The notes under the pieces: model-generated
What the model was told of the DNA's origin: nothing
Databases searched by the model: none
The model's input: only the letters and a program-made list of their open reading frames with translations
Part shown: positions 42,166-51,495 of the stretch, piece by piece
Numbering within the stretch: position 1 is the stretch's first letter
Layout: each line of letters starts with the position of its first letter
Made by a program: the position numbers and the translations under genes
From: an uncultured Duncaniella sp.
Lineage (GTDB): Bacteria > Bacteroidota > Bacteroidia > Bacteroidales > Muribaculaceae
NCBI GenBank assembly: GCA_910577335.1
Contig: CAJTMJ010000002.1
Location: 1 to 64,000 of the forward strand
DNA: 64,000 nt
Direction of reading: 5' to 3'

Positions 42166-43848
42166 ATGGCACTTGATTATACGTTAACATCCAATAACCG
42201 GGAATCCCGCCCACGCAGCAAACGCTTGCGTGAGCTGGGAGTAGGCGGTGGTGTCGGTGGCAGCAATGTTGTTACCGTCAACACCGGCGGTGCCAACACC
42301 TCCGAAGGGCACTCGCACGATAACAAATCAGCCCTCGATCAGATAACAACCGACAAGGACGGCTACCAGTGGCTCACACGAGATGTCGAGATCCTTAACG
42401 AGGAGACCGGGGAAGTCGAGGTTAAGACCATCACTGAAAAGGTCAAAGCCGGTTATGCCGACTTGGCTTATGATTTGGCGAAGGATAGTCCGATAGCTCA
42501 GAAATTTTTAAGCCGTCTTGAGGATGACACCGCATCCGGTCTGATCACATTCCTCAAAGGCCTGATTTCACGGGAGATTTCACGGTTCAAGGGCGGTGCG
42601 GAGTTCGGCGAGTTCGTGTCGGGTATGCTCACAGGCATTGGCGGTGCTGTAGATGAAAAGGGCAACGCCGAGTTTAACTCGGCACGTATCCGCTCGGCAC
42701 TTTGGGTTCTGGAAATAATCATGAACCGTCAGGAAGCCATAGAGGGTGACACTGTATTCTCGGAATTCGACACTATCGAGACTGTGACCGACAATAACGA
42801 CGGCACTTACACCCTTAAGCTCAGGAGCAAGTGGGATGGTTACTTCACAGCCTTCACCCCCGGTGCTGTCATCCGTGGCACTGTCAACACCCTCGCAGCA
42901 GGAAGCGGAGGGCAGTACTACACCTCTTTCATGCGGGCTAACTCTGTGAACACGGCAGCCAACTCGATTGAAATCAGCCTTTACCCGGATGATGAAGTGC
43001 CGGCGGGTCAGAACTTCCCTCCGTGCGATCTGATGAGGATTTCACGCTGGGGACACCAGACAGACCAGACACGACAGTCACTCTTCTACATATCGACAAC
43101 GGAAGGGCGAATTGTGAAGCTAAGCAATGTCACCAAGCCTATCATCGACTTCGGAAATTACGAATTTTCATTAGGCACGTACCCTGAAAAAATCAGCGAG
43201 ATACTGCCGATACCACCCGGTGGTTCGGGATTGTACGTCAAAAATCTCGTTGATGAAAGCACGTGGAAATTAGACCACCAAGGCAACCCATTACCGACCA
43301 TCCGTGACAGAGGTCCATACGATCCTGCGCAGATGTATTATTCCGGCGACACCATGCGTCCCGAGACATCGGACTACGAGCAGTCCGAGGTGTGGTACTT
43401 CGGCTGCAAATGGCGGTGCATGGTCACAGGTGTAACCTCTCCGCCCCTGTGGAACTCCACATCATGGGCTATGGTCGAAGGCAACCCTAACTTCTCAATC
43501 GAATTCGAGGAGGGAAACCGCATTTGGCTCGATCCCGAAAACATCCACGGAACCCTTACAATCCGGGCATGGCTTTATAACCAGGATGTGACAACTGACA
43601 TACAGGACTCCGACATAGAGTGGACCCGCTACACGGAGGATGCCGCAGGAGTGCCGCAGACAGCCTCCGACAACATTTGGGCGTTGTCACACGCAACCGT
43701 CGGCAAGCAGCTCACAATCACCTCCACTGACTTCCCGGCTAATCCCATGTCCCTCAAACGGGTTGAATTCCGGGTCAAGGTGATACTGCGAGACGCACGG
43801 CATGACACCACCCACGAGGACGAGATGATAGCGACATTCATTAATTAA
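42166..43848 (+). CDS. tail protein, probable receptor-binding or baseplate component
   Basis: 560 aa. Starts 2 nt after the previous gene. A Gly-rich segment (GVGGGVGGSN) and GGANTSEGHSHDNKSALDQIT (a common tail-fibre H-S-H-x-N pattern) precede helical and beta-rich parts; the C-terminus has Ig-like composition. Not assigned to a specific family. Confidence 0.6.
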   Translation: MALDYTLTSNNRESRPRSKRLRELGVGGGVGGSNVVTVNTGGANTSEGHSHDNKSALDQITTDKDGYQWLTRDVEILNEETGEVEVKTITEKVKAGYADLAYDLAKDSPIAQKFLSRLEDDTASGLITFLKGLISREISRFKGGAEFGEFVSGMLTGIGGAVDEKGNAEFNSARIRSALWVLEIIMNRQEAIEGDTVFSEFDTIETVTDNNDGTYTLKLRSKWDGYFTAFTPGAVIRGTVNTLAAGSGGQYYTSFMRANSVNTAANSIEISLYPDDEVPAGQNFPPCDLMRISRWGHQTDQTRQSLFYISTTEGRIVKLSNVTKPIIDFGNYEFSLGTYPEKISEILPIPPGGSGLYVKNLVDESTWKLDHQGNPLPTIRDRGPYDPAQMYYSGDTMRPETSDYEQSEVWYFGCKWRCMVTGVTSPPLWNSTSWAMVEGNPNFSIEFEEGNRIWLDPENIHGTLTIRAWLYNQDVTTDIQDSDIEWTRYTEDAAGVPQTASDNIWALSHATVGKQLTITSTDFPANPMSLKRVEFRVKVILRDARHDTTHEDEMIATFIN

Positions 43849-43861
43849 ACTCCAAGGATTC

Positions 43862-45034
43862 ATGAGACAAAGCTACATATCATTCGATTACAAGGACCTC
43901 GCCCCGGTGATCAACATATCACCGGCAGGAGCTGTCAGTGACACTCAGAACTATAATGGCACGATGAACGAGTGGGCTCCGGACTATTCGCTCACCCCTC
44001 TTGTGTTATGCCCCTCGGTCAAAGTAATCGACCCTGACGGACGCTCGACAGCCGATGTGACCTCACAGCTTGCCGATGTCACATGGTATGAGGTGTCGCA
44101 AGGCACGGAATCAGCCATAACCGGCAATGAGCAATCACCGCAGGACGCTACGAAATTGAAATACACCCTCGGCACAGCGGCTAACGGTTGGAGGTTGCAG
44201 CTTAACGCAAATGTCAATGCTGGTGAGAAGCTGTCATTGCGCTTCAAGGCAAAGTATCTTGACCCACGAAAGAACGCCGTGATGATGCTGAATTACGATT
44301 GCGTTGTCATCTGTCACAATGAAACCATCACATCCCCTGATCTTGTTGTGGACTTCCCGGAAGCATCGACATGGGATCCGATTTATCATAGTGACTCCAA
44401 GACCATCACTATAAAAGCTAAGATGATGTTACCCAATGGTCCCGTGCCGTCAGGTAAAACAATCTTTGTTTGGGATATGCTAAGGGATGATGGCACTTGG
44501 TCGGCAATAGGCTCTTCGATACTCGACAACGAGGTGTCGGTCAACACTGACGGTTCGGAGCTGACGCTCGACCGCTCACTCATGGGTACAAGAATTGACC
44601 TGAGGGTTCGTGCCAAGTTCGACCCCGACGGCAACCCCGCATCGGTGACACTGGATGACACATCGCCGGAGAAGCGCATATCGTGCGTTAGGGAGCTGTG
44701 TTACTACGATTACGAGAACACCACACCTCGCAACATCCCCCCTGATGCCACACGCATAAGGCTGACGTGTCGAATCCACGGCGATAAGGGCGATTTGCCG
44801 ACTCCTGAAAGGGAGCTGCAATTCGTATGGTACACTTCGACCAACACAGCCACACCGTCATATTCCGAAATCGGAAGAGGACAGAATATAGATGTGTCAA
44901 CCTCTTTTGTCACGGCATCGGGTGGAATGACAGCGGTGGAGGTGAAAGATAGAGGTCCACTTAAATACCTCAAGCTCCCTACTGGAGAGTATCTGACAGT
45001 GAATGGAAAGCTACTGATGGCAAGAGGTGGTTAA
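43862..45034 (+). CDS. tail-associated protein with Ig-like modules
   Basis: 390 aa. Repeated beta-sandwich-like segments (VKVIDPDGRSTADVTSQLADVTWYEVSQGTE; KTITIKAKMMLPNGPVPSGKTIFVWDML; ARIRLTCRIHGDKGDLP-type), consistent with Ig/BIG-like modules of tail adhesins. Function inferred from position only. Confidence 0.6.
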   Translation: MRQSYISFDYKDLAPVINISPAGAVSDTQNYNGTMNEWAPDYSLTPLVLCPSVKVIDPDGRSTADVTSQLADVTWYEVSQGTESAITGNEQSPQDATKLKYTLGTAANGWRLQLNANVNAGEKLSLRFKAKYLDPRKNAVMMLNYDCVVICHNETITSPDLVVDFPEASTWDPIYHSDSKTITIKAKMMLPNGPVPSGKTIFVWDMLRDDGTWSAIGSSILDNEVSVNTDGSELTLDRSLMGTRIDLRVRAKFDPDGNPASVTLDDTSPEKRISCVRELCYYDYENTTPRNIPPDATRIRLTCRIHGDKGDLPTPERELQFVWYTSTNTATPSYSEIGRGQNIDVSTSFVTASGGMTAVEVKDRGPLKYLKLPTGEYLTVNGKLLMARGG

Positions 45035-45065
45035 AGACATTATTAACAATCAAAATATAACGATT

Positions 45066-45476
45066 ATGGCTTACTACGTAAAATGCAATGACAAGACATA
45101 CCAATACATAGGCGCACCAACAGAACGTGTGGCTCTTGAAGATGGAAACCACCTCGCTTGGCAGGCTGATTTCTCTAAATTTCCTGAATGGCCTGACCTG
45201 CGCACCATAGCAGCAAAGACCGGCTCGCTGCTTCTCTCACCCTCCGAAGCGAGAGATGAGCAGGACGGTGTGACTTGTCGTGAATTGCCCGAAGCTACCG
45301 AGGAAATGTTCAGAGTGGCTAAGGAAGTGCCGGAGGAAGAATCAGAGGAAACTCCCGAGGTAGTTCCCGAAACCGAGGTCACTGAAACACCCGAAGCCCC
45401 CACCGAACCGTCCGATAAGTCCGCTCAGTCCGATGAGTCCGACACTCCAGCCAACGAGGAAGGAGGTTCAGAATGA
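45066..45476 (+). CDS. small acidic tail-region protein
   Basis: 136 aa from ATG 45066. A compact N-terminal part (MAYYVKCNDKTYQYIGAPTE) is followed by an acidic Glu/Thr/Pro-rich tail (EEESEETPEVVPETEVTETPEAP pattern), probably disordered. Overlaps the next gene by 4 nt. Confidence 0.6.
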   Translation: MAYYVKCNDKTYQYIGAPTERVALEDGNHLAWQADFSKFPEWPDLRTIAAKTGSLLLSPSEARDEQDGVTCRELPEATEEMFRVAKEVPEEESEETPEVVPETEVTETPEAPTEPSDKSAQSDESDTPANEEGGSE

Positions 45477-46579
45477 GCACAGTTACCGCCGTAGGGCAAG
45501 TCGCATTTAGCCCGAAAATTGGCTCTTATTCGTCCAATCTCTTCTGCTCGGAGGGTGACCTCTCGCAGCTATACACCGGTGACGCATCAAGTTATAGCTG
45601 TGTGCCGGACTTCGAAGCAGCAGGTTACACGCCGCCGCTTCTTGACTTCGTTGTCACATCGTCACGTGTGGCTGAGGGCTTGGCGGACGTGCGAGACGTT
45701 AAATGGTATTTCAATGATACCGAAATACAATTTGGCTCTGACAACATTTCCACAGGTTCATTCTCCGGCTATTTCGAAAAGGTCACACCATCGGCTTCCA
45801 ACGGTTACGTCTATCCGGGCTTGAAGATTAAAAAGAATCTTGTTGCGATCGCCAACTTCGCACCGGCGACCATCAAGGCTACAGGGCGAATAGTGGTAGG
45901 CAACGACAGCGACACCATTCAGGCGTTCATCACAGCAAAGATTCAGCAGAACACAGGCGGTGCTGTCAACCTTGTGAAGATAGCCGCTGTGTCGGCTGTC
46001 GATGGCTTCGCCATATCCACAAAGGGCGGTAGCGTTCAGATTAAGGCTGTGAGCTACCGTGCGGGTCGCACGCTTGTAAACCCCACCTCGCTAACCTATA
46101 AATGGTTCAAGTTGACAGCAGGGCAATGGGTTCAGATAACCAATGGTCCCGAAACCATAAGCTCAGACGGTTCGACACTCACAGTGCATGAAGCCGACAT
46201 CCTCGTATCGGGCATGTACAAGGTCGAAGTGTACTCATCCGGTACGCTCTTCGGGCAAGACACTCAGATGGTAGTGGATGCATCGGACTGTTATTTGGTG
46301 GAATTCCACTACGACCCGGCAAGTGCGACCATCACAGATGACCCGGCAGGAAACCATTCGGTCAACGTGCAGGTTGCTGTGGTGTCGAGAAAGACAGGTC
46401 AGGTTATCGTGCAGAAGGCGAACGCTCAGGCGTATTTCACCGTAGTGGACTCGGCAGGTAACATTCTTAACAGCGGTCAGAACACCGTCAAGAAAAGCTC
46501 CCAAGACGTGACACTTGCGATGGTGCAGCAAGCCGAGTCGGGAGTGCAGATTATCGTTGAAGTCGATGTACCTTTCTAA
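45473..46579 (+). CDS. tail-associated beta-rich protein
   Basis: 368 aa. Ig-like beta composition (IKATGRIVVGNDSDTIQAFITAKIQ; YRAGRTLVNPTSLTYKWFKLTAGQWVQI; LVSGMYKVEVYSSGTLFGQ). Similar in style to 43862-45034 and probably a paralogous adhesin module. No enzymatic motif. Confidence 0.6.
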   Translation: MSTVTAVGQVAFSPKIGSYSSNLFCSEGDLSQLYTGDASSYSCVPDFEAAGYTPPLLDFVVTSSRVAEGLADVRDVKWYFNDTEIQFGSDNISTGSFSGYFEKVTPSASNGYVYPGLKIKKNLVAIANFAPATIKATGRIVVGNDSDTIQAFITAKIQQNTGGAVNLVKIAAVSAVDGFAISTKGGSVQIKAVSYRAGRTLVNPTSLTYKWFKLTAGQWVQITNGPETISSDGSTLTVHEADILVSGMYKVEVYSSGTLFGQDTQMVVDASDCYLVEFHYDPASATITDDPAGNHSVNVQVAVVSRKTGQVIVQKANAQAYFTVVDSAGNILNSGQNTVKKSSQDVTLAMVQQAESGVQIIVEVDVPF

Positions 46580-46591
46580 TAATATAAAGGT

Positions 46592-48133
46592 ATGAATAGT
46601 GTTAAGGCAGTTGGTTTCGTTTGCTACACTCCGAAGGGAGACAAAGGCGATCAGGGCGAAAAAGGCGAACCCGGAGCGCAGGGTCCATTCGTGCCTATCC
46701 CCCGATATTGGAGCGAGTACCCCAGCGGTTATCGCTTCCAATGCGGCGCACCCGGTGAAGAGCGAAAGGATATTGTGCTCTATCAGTACGCAGGGAAGAT
46801 ATATTACCTCGCCTGTAAGGTCTCGCATAACAAGCAGTCGTACTACGAGCCATTCGGAGCCAATTCGTCTCAGGTTTGGGAGACCGGGCAGCAGTGGACT
46901 TTCATAGCCACGCAGCTTCTTCTCGCCGAGCTTGCGAGAATCAAGAACCTTTGCGCCGAGTTCATTCAGATGCTTGACGCTTCGGGCAATGTCGTTTTTG
47001 AAGCCCTGAACGGCAATGTGACCTGCAACAAAGGCACATTCAACAACGTGGATGTCTACGGCAGGGTTGTGGCTGGGGACAAGGACGGAAAGCGAATAGT
47101 CCTCGATCCTGACACAAAGGCGGTGGCTATCTATGATGAGTCCGGCGGCGAGTGCGCACGTCTTGACGGCACGGCATACACATCTTCATCCATCATGCCC
47201 TCGGGAGGTGGAGCGATTACCATATCATCCACAGGTGTACAGAACATCTACGCCTACGGCACGGCAACCTCACAGGCTACAGGCTCAAAGACATTCACCG
47301 CAAGGTCATCGGCTACGACAGTGGGTGCTGTGAGGGTCAACGCATCGGGCAAAATAACGATGGATGGAGTATCTTCGTCAGGCACTTCGACACCCACGAT
47401 GATGCCCCACGGCACTCTGTATTGCATTGTCAAGACCTATAACACATCGGGCACTCTAATCAATACCGAAAGAGTGTTTTTCACATCCACCGCCGAGAGT
47501 GTTAACGGCACGATAACATCGCCTCAGACAACACGGTCATTCCTTGTTTCCGTCCCTGCTGGTAGACATGAAGTGGGATTTGAAGTTGTGGCAAGCGGTT
47601 CGCCAGCCACGGCAGCTGTGACGCTGACAGGTGCGACTTTCGTTGCTGACTCGTTCATAGCACGTTACTTCAAAAACGGCTTTGCCCTCACGCAGGACAC
47701 GCTTAACTATCTCATAGGCATTTACGAGGACAGCGTGATGAAGCTCATGCTCGGAGGTCAGTTCTATATTGACTGCGTTAAGCAGCCGAAAGTGGTTTAT
47801 GCCGCACGTGTCACGGACACTTCGACCAACGCAAATACCGCATGTTCTACCAGCGTCCTAACGTGTGTGCCGGGGTACTCGGTACAGTGCGTAAAGACCA
47901 CCACGGAAGGCTTGTACAAATTCACATTCCCGTCAGCCTACAGTCTTTCTATGGCGAACGTCAAGGTAGAGCTGACAGGCTACGGAGTCGTGGCGCAGGG
48001 CGGAAGCAGCGCGTCAAAGGCAACGGTCAAGTCCTACCGCTTTTCGTCCGGGCAGATGGTGATAGAGGTGCTTGTGTCGGATGACGATAGCCCCAACTAC
48101 GGCGGCTTCGAGATAACAGTTTATAAATACTAA
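46592..48133 (+). CDS. tail fibre-like protein with short collagen-like segment
   Basis: 513 aa. Residues 14-32 are collagen-like Gly-X-Y triplets (KGDKGDQGEKGEPGAQGP). Then a helical region (LLLAELARIKNLCAEFIQMLD) and a beta-rich C-terminal half with Ser/Thr-rich strands. This is the architecture of trimeric tail fibres. Receptor unknown. Confidence 0.7.
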   Translation: MNSVKAVGFVCYTPKGDKGDQGEKGEPGAQGPFVPIPRYWSEYPSGYRFQCGAPGEERKDIVLYQYAGKIYYLACKVSHNKQSYYEPFGANSSQVWETGQQWTFIATQLLLAELARIKNLCAEFIQMLDASGNVVFEALNGNVTCNKGTFNNVDVYGRVVAGDKDGKRIVLDPDTKAVAIYDESGGECARLDGTAYTSSSIMPSGGGAITISSTGVQNIYAYGTATSQATGSKTFTARSSATTVGAVRVNASGKITMDGVSSSGTSTPTMMPHGTLYCIVKTYNTSGTLINTERVFFTSTAESVNGTITSPQTTRSFLVSVPAGRHEVGFEVVASGSPATAAVTLTGATFVADSFIARYFKNGFALTQDTLNYLIGIYEDSVMKLMLGGQFYIDCVKQPKVVYAARVTDTSTNANTACSTSVLTCVPGYSVQCVKTTTEGLYKFTFPSAYSLSMANVKVELTGYGVVAQGGSSASKATVKSYRFSSGQMVIEVLVSDDDSPNYGGFEITVYKY

Positions 48134-48150
48134 ACTTAAATTATAAAGTT

Positions 48151-48810
48151 ATGGCAACAGAAAAAACAACCACGCTTGCCGACAATGACATCGGCAAGGT
48201 CACAGCGATACCTCAGGGCGCATCGCTTGCTCTGATAGACTCGCAGGGAACCGTCACCAAGATTGACGCTGAAAAACTGATGGAAATCTTCAGGAAGTCG
48301 ATAAAGATCGGGGTTACAAATTTGCTGATAGATTCCCATAAAGAAAAAGCCGGCAATTATGGATTAGGGCAATACAAGCTACGTAAAAAAATGACGGAGG
48401 GTAAACAATACGTAATGACGGTTGAAGGTGAAATAGGGAATGGTAAAGATGATGCCTACCAGGTTTGGAATGAAACCGGAGAGGTGCCACTCTTCATTTG
48501 CCATAGGAGTTCCGATGGTATATATAAAGGCTCATTTGTTGCGACTCAAAGCATGGCAAATGCTACCGCCTTAAATATCCATGTAATGCCATCCAGCGTG
48601 CAATCCCGATGCGTGATTCATGCGGCAAAGCTTGAAGAAAGCAATATCGCAACTGGCTGGACTCCAGCCCCGGAGGATTTAATCGGGGGGGGTAATTCGC
48701 AGACTTTCAAAGAGTTGCAAGCAACGATATTTGCCACAAGCCCGAGGAAGGCACAGACGAAACGGCACCACCGCAGCAAAATATCACATTTCACTCACTG
48801 CTTAAACTGA
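48151..48810 (+). CDS. tail adhesin module with poly-G tract
   Basis: 219 aa. N-terminal module TTLADNDIGKVTAIPQGASLALIDSQGTVTKIDAEKL resembles that of the next genes. A lectin-like middle (GLGQYKLRKKMTEGKQYVMTVEGEIG) is followed by a G8 tract (48685-48692) coding GGG, after which the C-terminal ~38 residues are basic and unlike the rest, perhaps in a shifted frame. Confidence 0.55.
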   Translation: MATEKTTTLADNDIGKVTAIPQGASLALIDSQGTVTKIDAEKLMEIFRKSIKIGVTNLLIDSHKEKAGNYGLGQYKLRKKMTEGKQYVMTVEGEIGNGKDDAYQVWNETGEVPLFICHRSSDGIYKGSFVATQSMANATALNIHVMPSSVQSRCVIHAAKLEESNIATGWTPAPEDLIGGGNSQTFKELQATIFATSPRKAQTKRHHRSKISHFTHCLN

Positions 48811-48817
48811 AGGAACT

Positions 48818-49399
48818 ATGGCAAATAATGAAAAAACAGTAAGTCTGAACGACGTGCTCAAGGGAGCGCAGGAGGTCACAGCCCTCGCAGCCAATGACAG
48901 GATACTCGCTATCAATACTGACGGGAATCCCCGGAAGATAAGTCGCAGTAATCTTGACTCCGATAGATTCTTGCGAGTCGAATTCCCAATATCTATCAAA
49001 AGCGGGTGGATAAGAATCGGTAGGTTTGACGGTCAAGGAGACACACTGCTATATTGTGGTACTATATGGGGCGGCGCAACCCCAACTACAATACTTCTCT
49101 CCGCGGTGGCACATATCAACGGAGGCGCCGTTGTAAACAGAGTTGTCAACCTCTTAAAATCCGATGTCTTCACAAAGGCACGGCTTGTTAAGAAGTCGAA
49201 TGACCGTATCTATCTTGACCTCTACTTCAGTTTACGACCGAGTTCATTATCAATAAACCGTATTGCAGGAGATTTCGCACTCGCAGAATCTGTATTTAAT
49301 CCGACGATAGAGACTTCCGATACTGTTTGGGAGTCAAATTTCGGGGGGGGTAAAATCCTATCTCTCAACTATTTGCAAGAAAGAAGGGAGGCGGCATGA
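48818..49399 (+). CDS. tail adhesin module with poly-G tract
   Basis: 193 aa. N-terminal KTVSLNDVLKGAQEVTALAANDRILAINTDGNPRKISRSNL is paralogous to the start of 48151. A G8 run (49343-49350) encodes GGG near the C-terminus; one added G would give an immediate TAA. It overlaps the next gene by 4 nt. Confidence 0.55.
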   Translation: MANNEKTVSLNDVLKGAQEVTALAANDRILAINTDGNPRKISRSNLDSDRFLRVEFPISIKSGWIRIGRFDGQGDTLLYCGTIWGGATPTTILLSAVAHINGGAVVNRVVNLLKSDVFTKARLVKKSNDRIYLDLYFSLRPSSLSINRIAGDFALAESVFNPTIETSDTVWESNFGGGKILSLNYLQERREAA

Positions 49400-49728
49400 G
49401 CGAAAAGGTTATGGAGCTGAGCAACGGAATCCTGAAATCCATACTCACGGACGCTTTGGTCGAAAGACCGACAAAGGCGAGCTTCGACGAAATGACTCAA
49501 TCGGGCGTCTATTCAATAGGTCCGGAAAACGTCAAGTCGGGTTATCCAGCCACAATATTCGAGTACGGTATCCTTATAGTGGCAGTGGCCGAGCTATTTA
49601 TGGCGCAAATATATATACCCCACAATTGGATGGCAGGGCAACATTTGTTAGCTTTCAGGGTGGCGTACAATGGGAATTTCAACAAATGGATTGTTCTGCC
49701 GCAATCCTCTGTGATAATTCAGTCCTAA
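49396..49728 (+). CDS. small tail-tip protein, unknown
   Basis: 110 aa. FDEMTQSGVYSIGPENVKSGYPATIFEYGILIVAVAELFMAQIYIP resembles the pyocin-knob/tail-fibre C-terminal style. Part of the adhesin series; function inferred from position. Confidence 0.5.
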   Translation: MSEKVMELSNGILKSILTDALVERPTKASFDEMTQSGVYSIGPENVKSGYPATIFEYGILIVAVAELFMAQIYIPHNWMAGQHLLAFRVAYNGNFNKWIVLPQSSVIIQS

Positions 49729-49750
49729 GAGTCGGAAAGGAGGCGGCGGC

Positions 49751-50518
49751 ATGAGTGATAAAATCATTGAAACAACCGCCCTTCCTCTCCTGACAACAGT
49801 GGCAGGAAACACCGAAATTGTCGGAGCGTCGGGCAATCGAATCAAGGTCGAAAGTCTGCGCCCGGCAATACTCGGAGATGTTAACTTAGAGTTGATTATG
49901 AGTAATATTTTCATCATGTGCCACCGCAAGAGAGATAATTTCCCACTCATGGTCAAGCCCCACAAATGGGCGAGCCTACAAAGATCAGGCGAGATTGCCG
50001 ACGGTGTGGTAATCGTCGAGGGCGGCAAAGTGCTGGTAGTGGCACCCACCGAAGCCGACAGCGCAGGTATTTTGTGGAGTTTCGCAGCAGTGAGCGGCGG
50101 CGCGACCACCACAAGCGACCGAGTAACGGCGATGAATGACTGGAATGGCAGGGCTAACACGACAGCCATTATCGCAGCATCTTCTTCCCCTGCGGTCACC
50201 AATACTGCGGCATACGCCCCCGGCTTCTGCAACCTCTACAGCCGTGTCAACGCCAACGGCTATGGTCTGACCGCAGGTAAGTGGTGGCTTCCGAGTGCCG
50301 GCGAGATGATGATGATATACGCCAACATGACTAAGATAAATTACTGTCTTAGCCTCATATCGGGTGCTACCCAGTTGCTCGAAAACTGGTACTGGACAAG
50401 TACAGAGTGCAGCGCGTCGATCACATGGCATCTGGGCCTCAGCGACGGCTACCTCCACTTGACCACTAAGGCCAGCGCCAGGGGCAGAGCGCGCCCGGTA
50501 TCAGCATTTATCCAATAA
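49751..50518 (+). CDS. tail adhesin with DUF1566/C-lectin-like C-terminal domain
   Basis: 255 aa. The N-terminal module resembles 48151 and 48818. The C-terminal domain (about 125-255) has APGFCNLYSRVNANGYGLTAGKWWLPSAGEM, then WYWTSTECSASITW and ends RPVSAF, the pattern of FISUMP/DUF1566 C-type-lectin folds used as variable proteins of diversity-generating retroelements. It is the last adhesin before the lysis genes. No reverse transcriptase is encoded in the window. Confidence 0.7.
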   Translation: MSDKIIETTALPLLTTVAGNTEIVGASGNRIKVESLRPAILGDVNLELIMSNIFIMCHRKRDNFPLMVKPHKWASLQRSGEIADGVVIVEGGKVLVVAPTEADSAGILWSFAAVSGGATTTSDRVTAMNDWNGRANTTAIIAASSSPAVTNTAAYAPGFCNLYSRVNANGYGLTAGKWWLPSAGEMMMIYANMTKINYCLSLISGATQLLENWYWTSTECSASITWHLGLSDGYLHLTTKASARGRARPVSAFIQ

Positions 50519-50607
50519 AAACACCCCACCGCTTCACAACGGCAGGGCATCACTAACATTTACAAATATAGTAATTAATTTCAAACCAATCAAAAAAACG
50601 ACATGAA

Positions 50608-51039
50608 ATGACAGAGACAAACAATCTATTTCAGGCGGCTGTGGCATCTGCAGGGACGCTGATAACATCATTTTACTCGCACCTTGCGCCTTGGCTGGTG
50701 CTCGGGCTGGTGCTTGTCCTTGTGGATTTGCGCTACGGTGTCCTTGCTGCGAGGGTGCGTGGAGAGGAAATACGTCTTTCCCGGGCGTGGAGGCGCACAA
50801 TAAACAAGATGATAGATTACCTGTGCTGGGTGACGGTCGCCGAGCTTATGAGCAGGACTTTTGCCGTGTCGCTCGGTGCGCCGGTTGTGAGCATGACAAT
50901 GCTTTTCATAATCTACGGCATAGAGATATCCTCGTGCGTCAACAACTATTTCGAGTACAAGGGTGTCAGAAAACGCTTCAACTTTTGGAAATTCATAAAC
51001 CGGAAGGACATCGAGGACGTGCTGGAGGAGAAGGAATGA
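50608..51039 (+). CDS. phage holin-family protein
   Basis: 143 aa. TM segments at about 22-42 (LAPWLVLGLVLVLVDLRYGVLAA), 62-80 and 88-110 (VVSMTMLFIIYGIEISSCVNNYFEY), a charged C-terminus (KDIEDVLEEKE). Size, topology and place before the endolysin fit phage holins of Bacteroidetes; it would permeabilise the inner membrane at lysis. Confidence 0.75.
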   Translation: MTETNNLFQAAVASAGTLITSFYSHLAPWLVLGLVLVLVDLRYGVLAARVRGEEIRLSRAWRRTINKMIDYLCWVTVAELMSRTFAVSLGAPVVSMTMLFIIYGIEISSCVNNYFEYKGVRKRFNFWKFINRKDIEDVLEEKE

Positions 51040-51134
51040 AAAGTTGATCAGTTAAGTTAATCAACAAAACGAGAACATTGACATATTGGAATCACCATTG
51101 AATGTTAAAAATATATCATAAAAGTAACATTTAT

Positions 51135-51159
51135 GTATCTAAATTTGTTTATTAGATAC
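51135..51159. promoter_or_regulatory. palindromic operator of the hicAB locus
   Basis: GTATCTAA and TTAGATAC form perfect 8-bp arms around ATTTGTTTA. The -33 TTTG of the hicA promoter lies in the centre, so binding of HicB (which has a DNA-binding domain) would block transcription, as known for HicAB autoregulation. Confidence 0.65.
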
Positions 51160-51175
51160 AATTTCGTTACTTTTG
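51144..51175 (+). promoter_or_regulatory. hicA promoter
   Basis: -33 TTTG (51144-51147), 20-bp spacer, -7 TACTTTTG (51168-51175): a full Bacteroidetes promoter consensus, about 36 nt upstream of hicA. Confidence 0.7.
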
Positions 51176-51210
51176 TGGCGTATTTTTAAGTTCAATTAAA
51201 CCACAAAGTG

Positions 51211-51405
51211 ATGAAATATTCGGAACTTTACCGCATCCTCCAGCAAAACGGATGGGTGTTGAAAAAGGGTAAGAGGAAAGGGGGACATGACAAGTTATGT
51301 CATCCCGATCACGGGTATTCAATCATTGTAGGTAGACATCAATCTCAGGAAGTTCCCACCGGCACTTACCTCAAGATTATGAAAGATGCAGGATTGAAAC
51401 CTTGA
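51211..51405 (+). CDS. hicA: HicA-family toxin (mRNA interferase)
   Basis: 64 aa from ATG 51211 (a GTG at 51208 would add one residue). The dsRBD-like HicA fold: YSELYRILQQNGWVLKKGKRKGGHDKLCHP with the conserved His (H26), and the C-terminal GTYLKIMKDAGL. HicA cleaves mRNA and is neutralised by HicB. It lies between holin and endolysin as prophage cargo. A terminator separates it from hicB. Confidence 0.9.
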   Translation: MKYSELYRILQQNGWVLKKGKRKGGHDKLCHPDHGYSIIVGRHQSQEVPTGTYLKIMKDAGLKP

Positions 51406-51413
51406 AAATACCC

Positions 51414-51447
51414 GCAGCCCGTTCTGCACGGGCGGGCTGCTTTTTTT
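51414..51447 (+). terminator. rho-independent terminator between hicA and hicB
   Basis: GCAGCCCG pairs with CGGGCTGC (8 bp, loop TTCTGCACGGG) followed by seven T. Its position inside a toxin-antitoxin pair is unusual. Confidence 0.8.
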
Positions 51448-51495
51448 CGTCAAAAGACCGATAACTGACATAGTAACCAATTAAACCAAGTGATC

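Noticed and set aside
46631..46690. Collagen-like triplets as a possible repeat array
   Set aside because: Only about six Gly-X-Y triplets within a tail fibre gene; normal for phage fibres.
46235..46828. 197-aa minus-strand frame
   Set aside because: Antisense to two tail genes, low-complexity composition, no start context.
49648..50232. 194-aa minus-strand frame
   Set aside because: Antisense to the DUF1566-type adhesin; composition of a shadow ORF.
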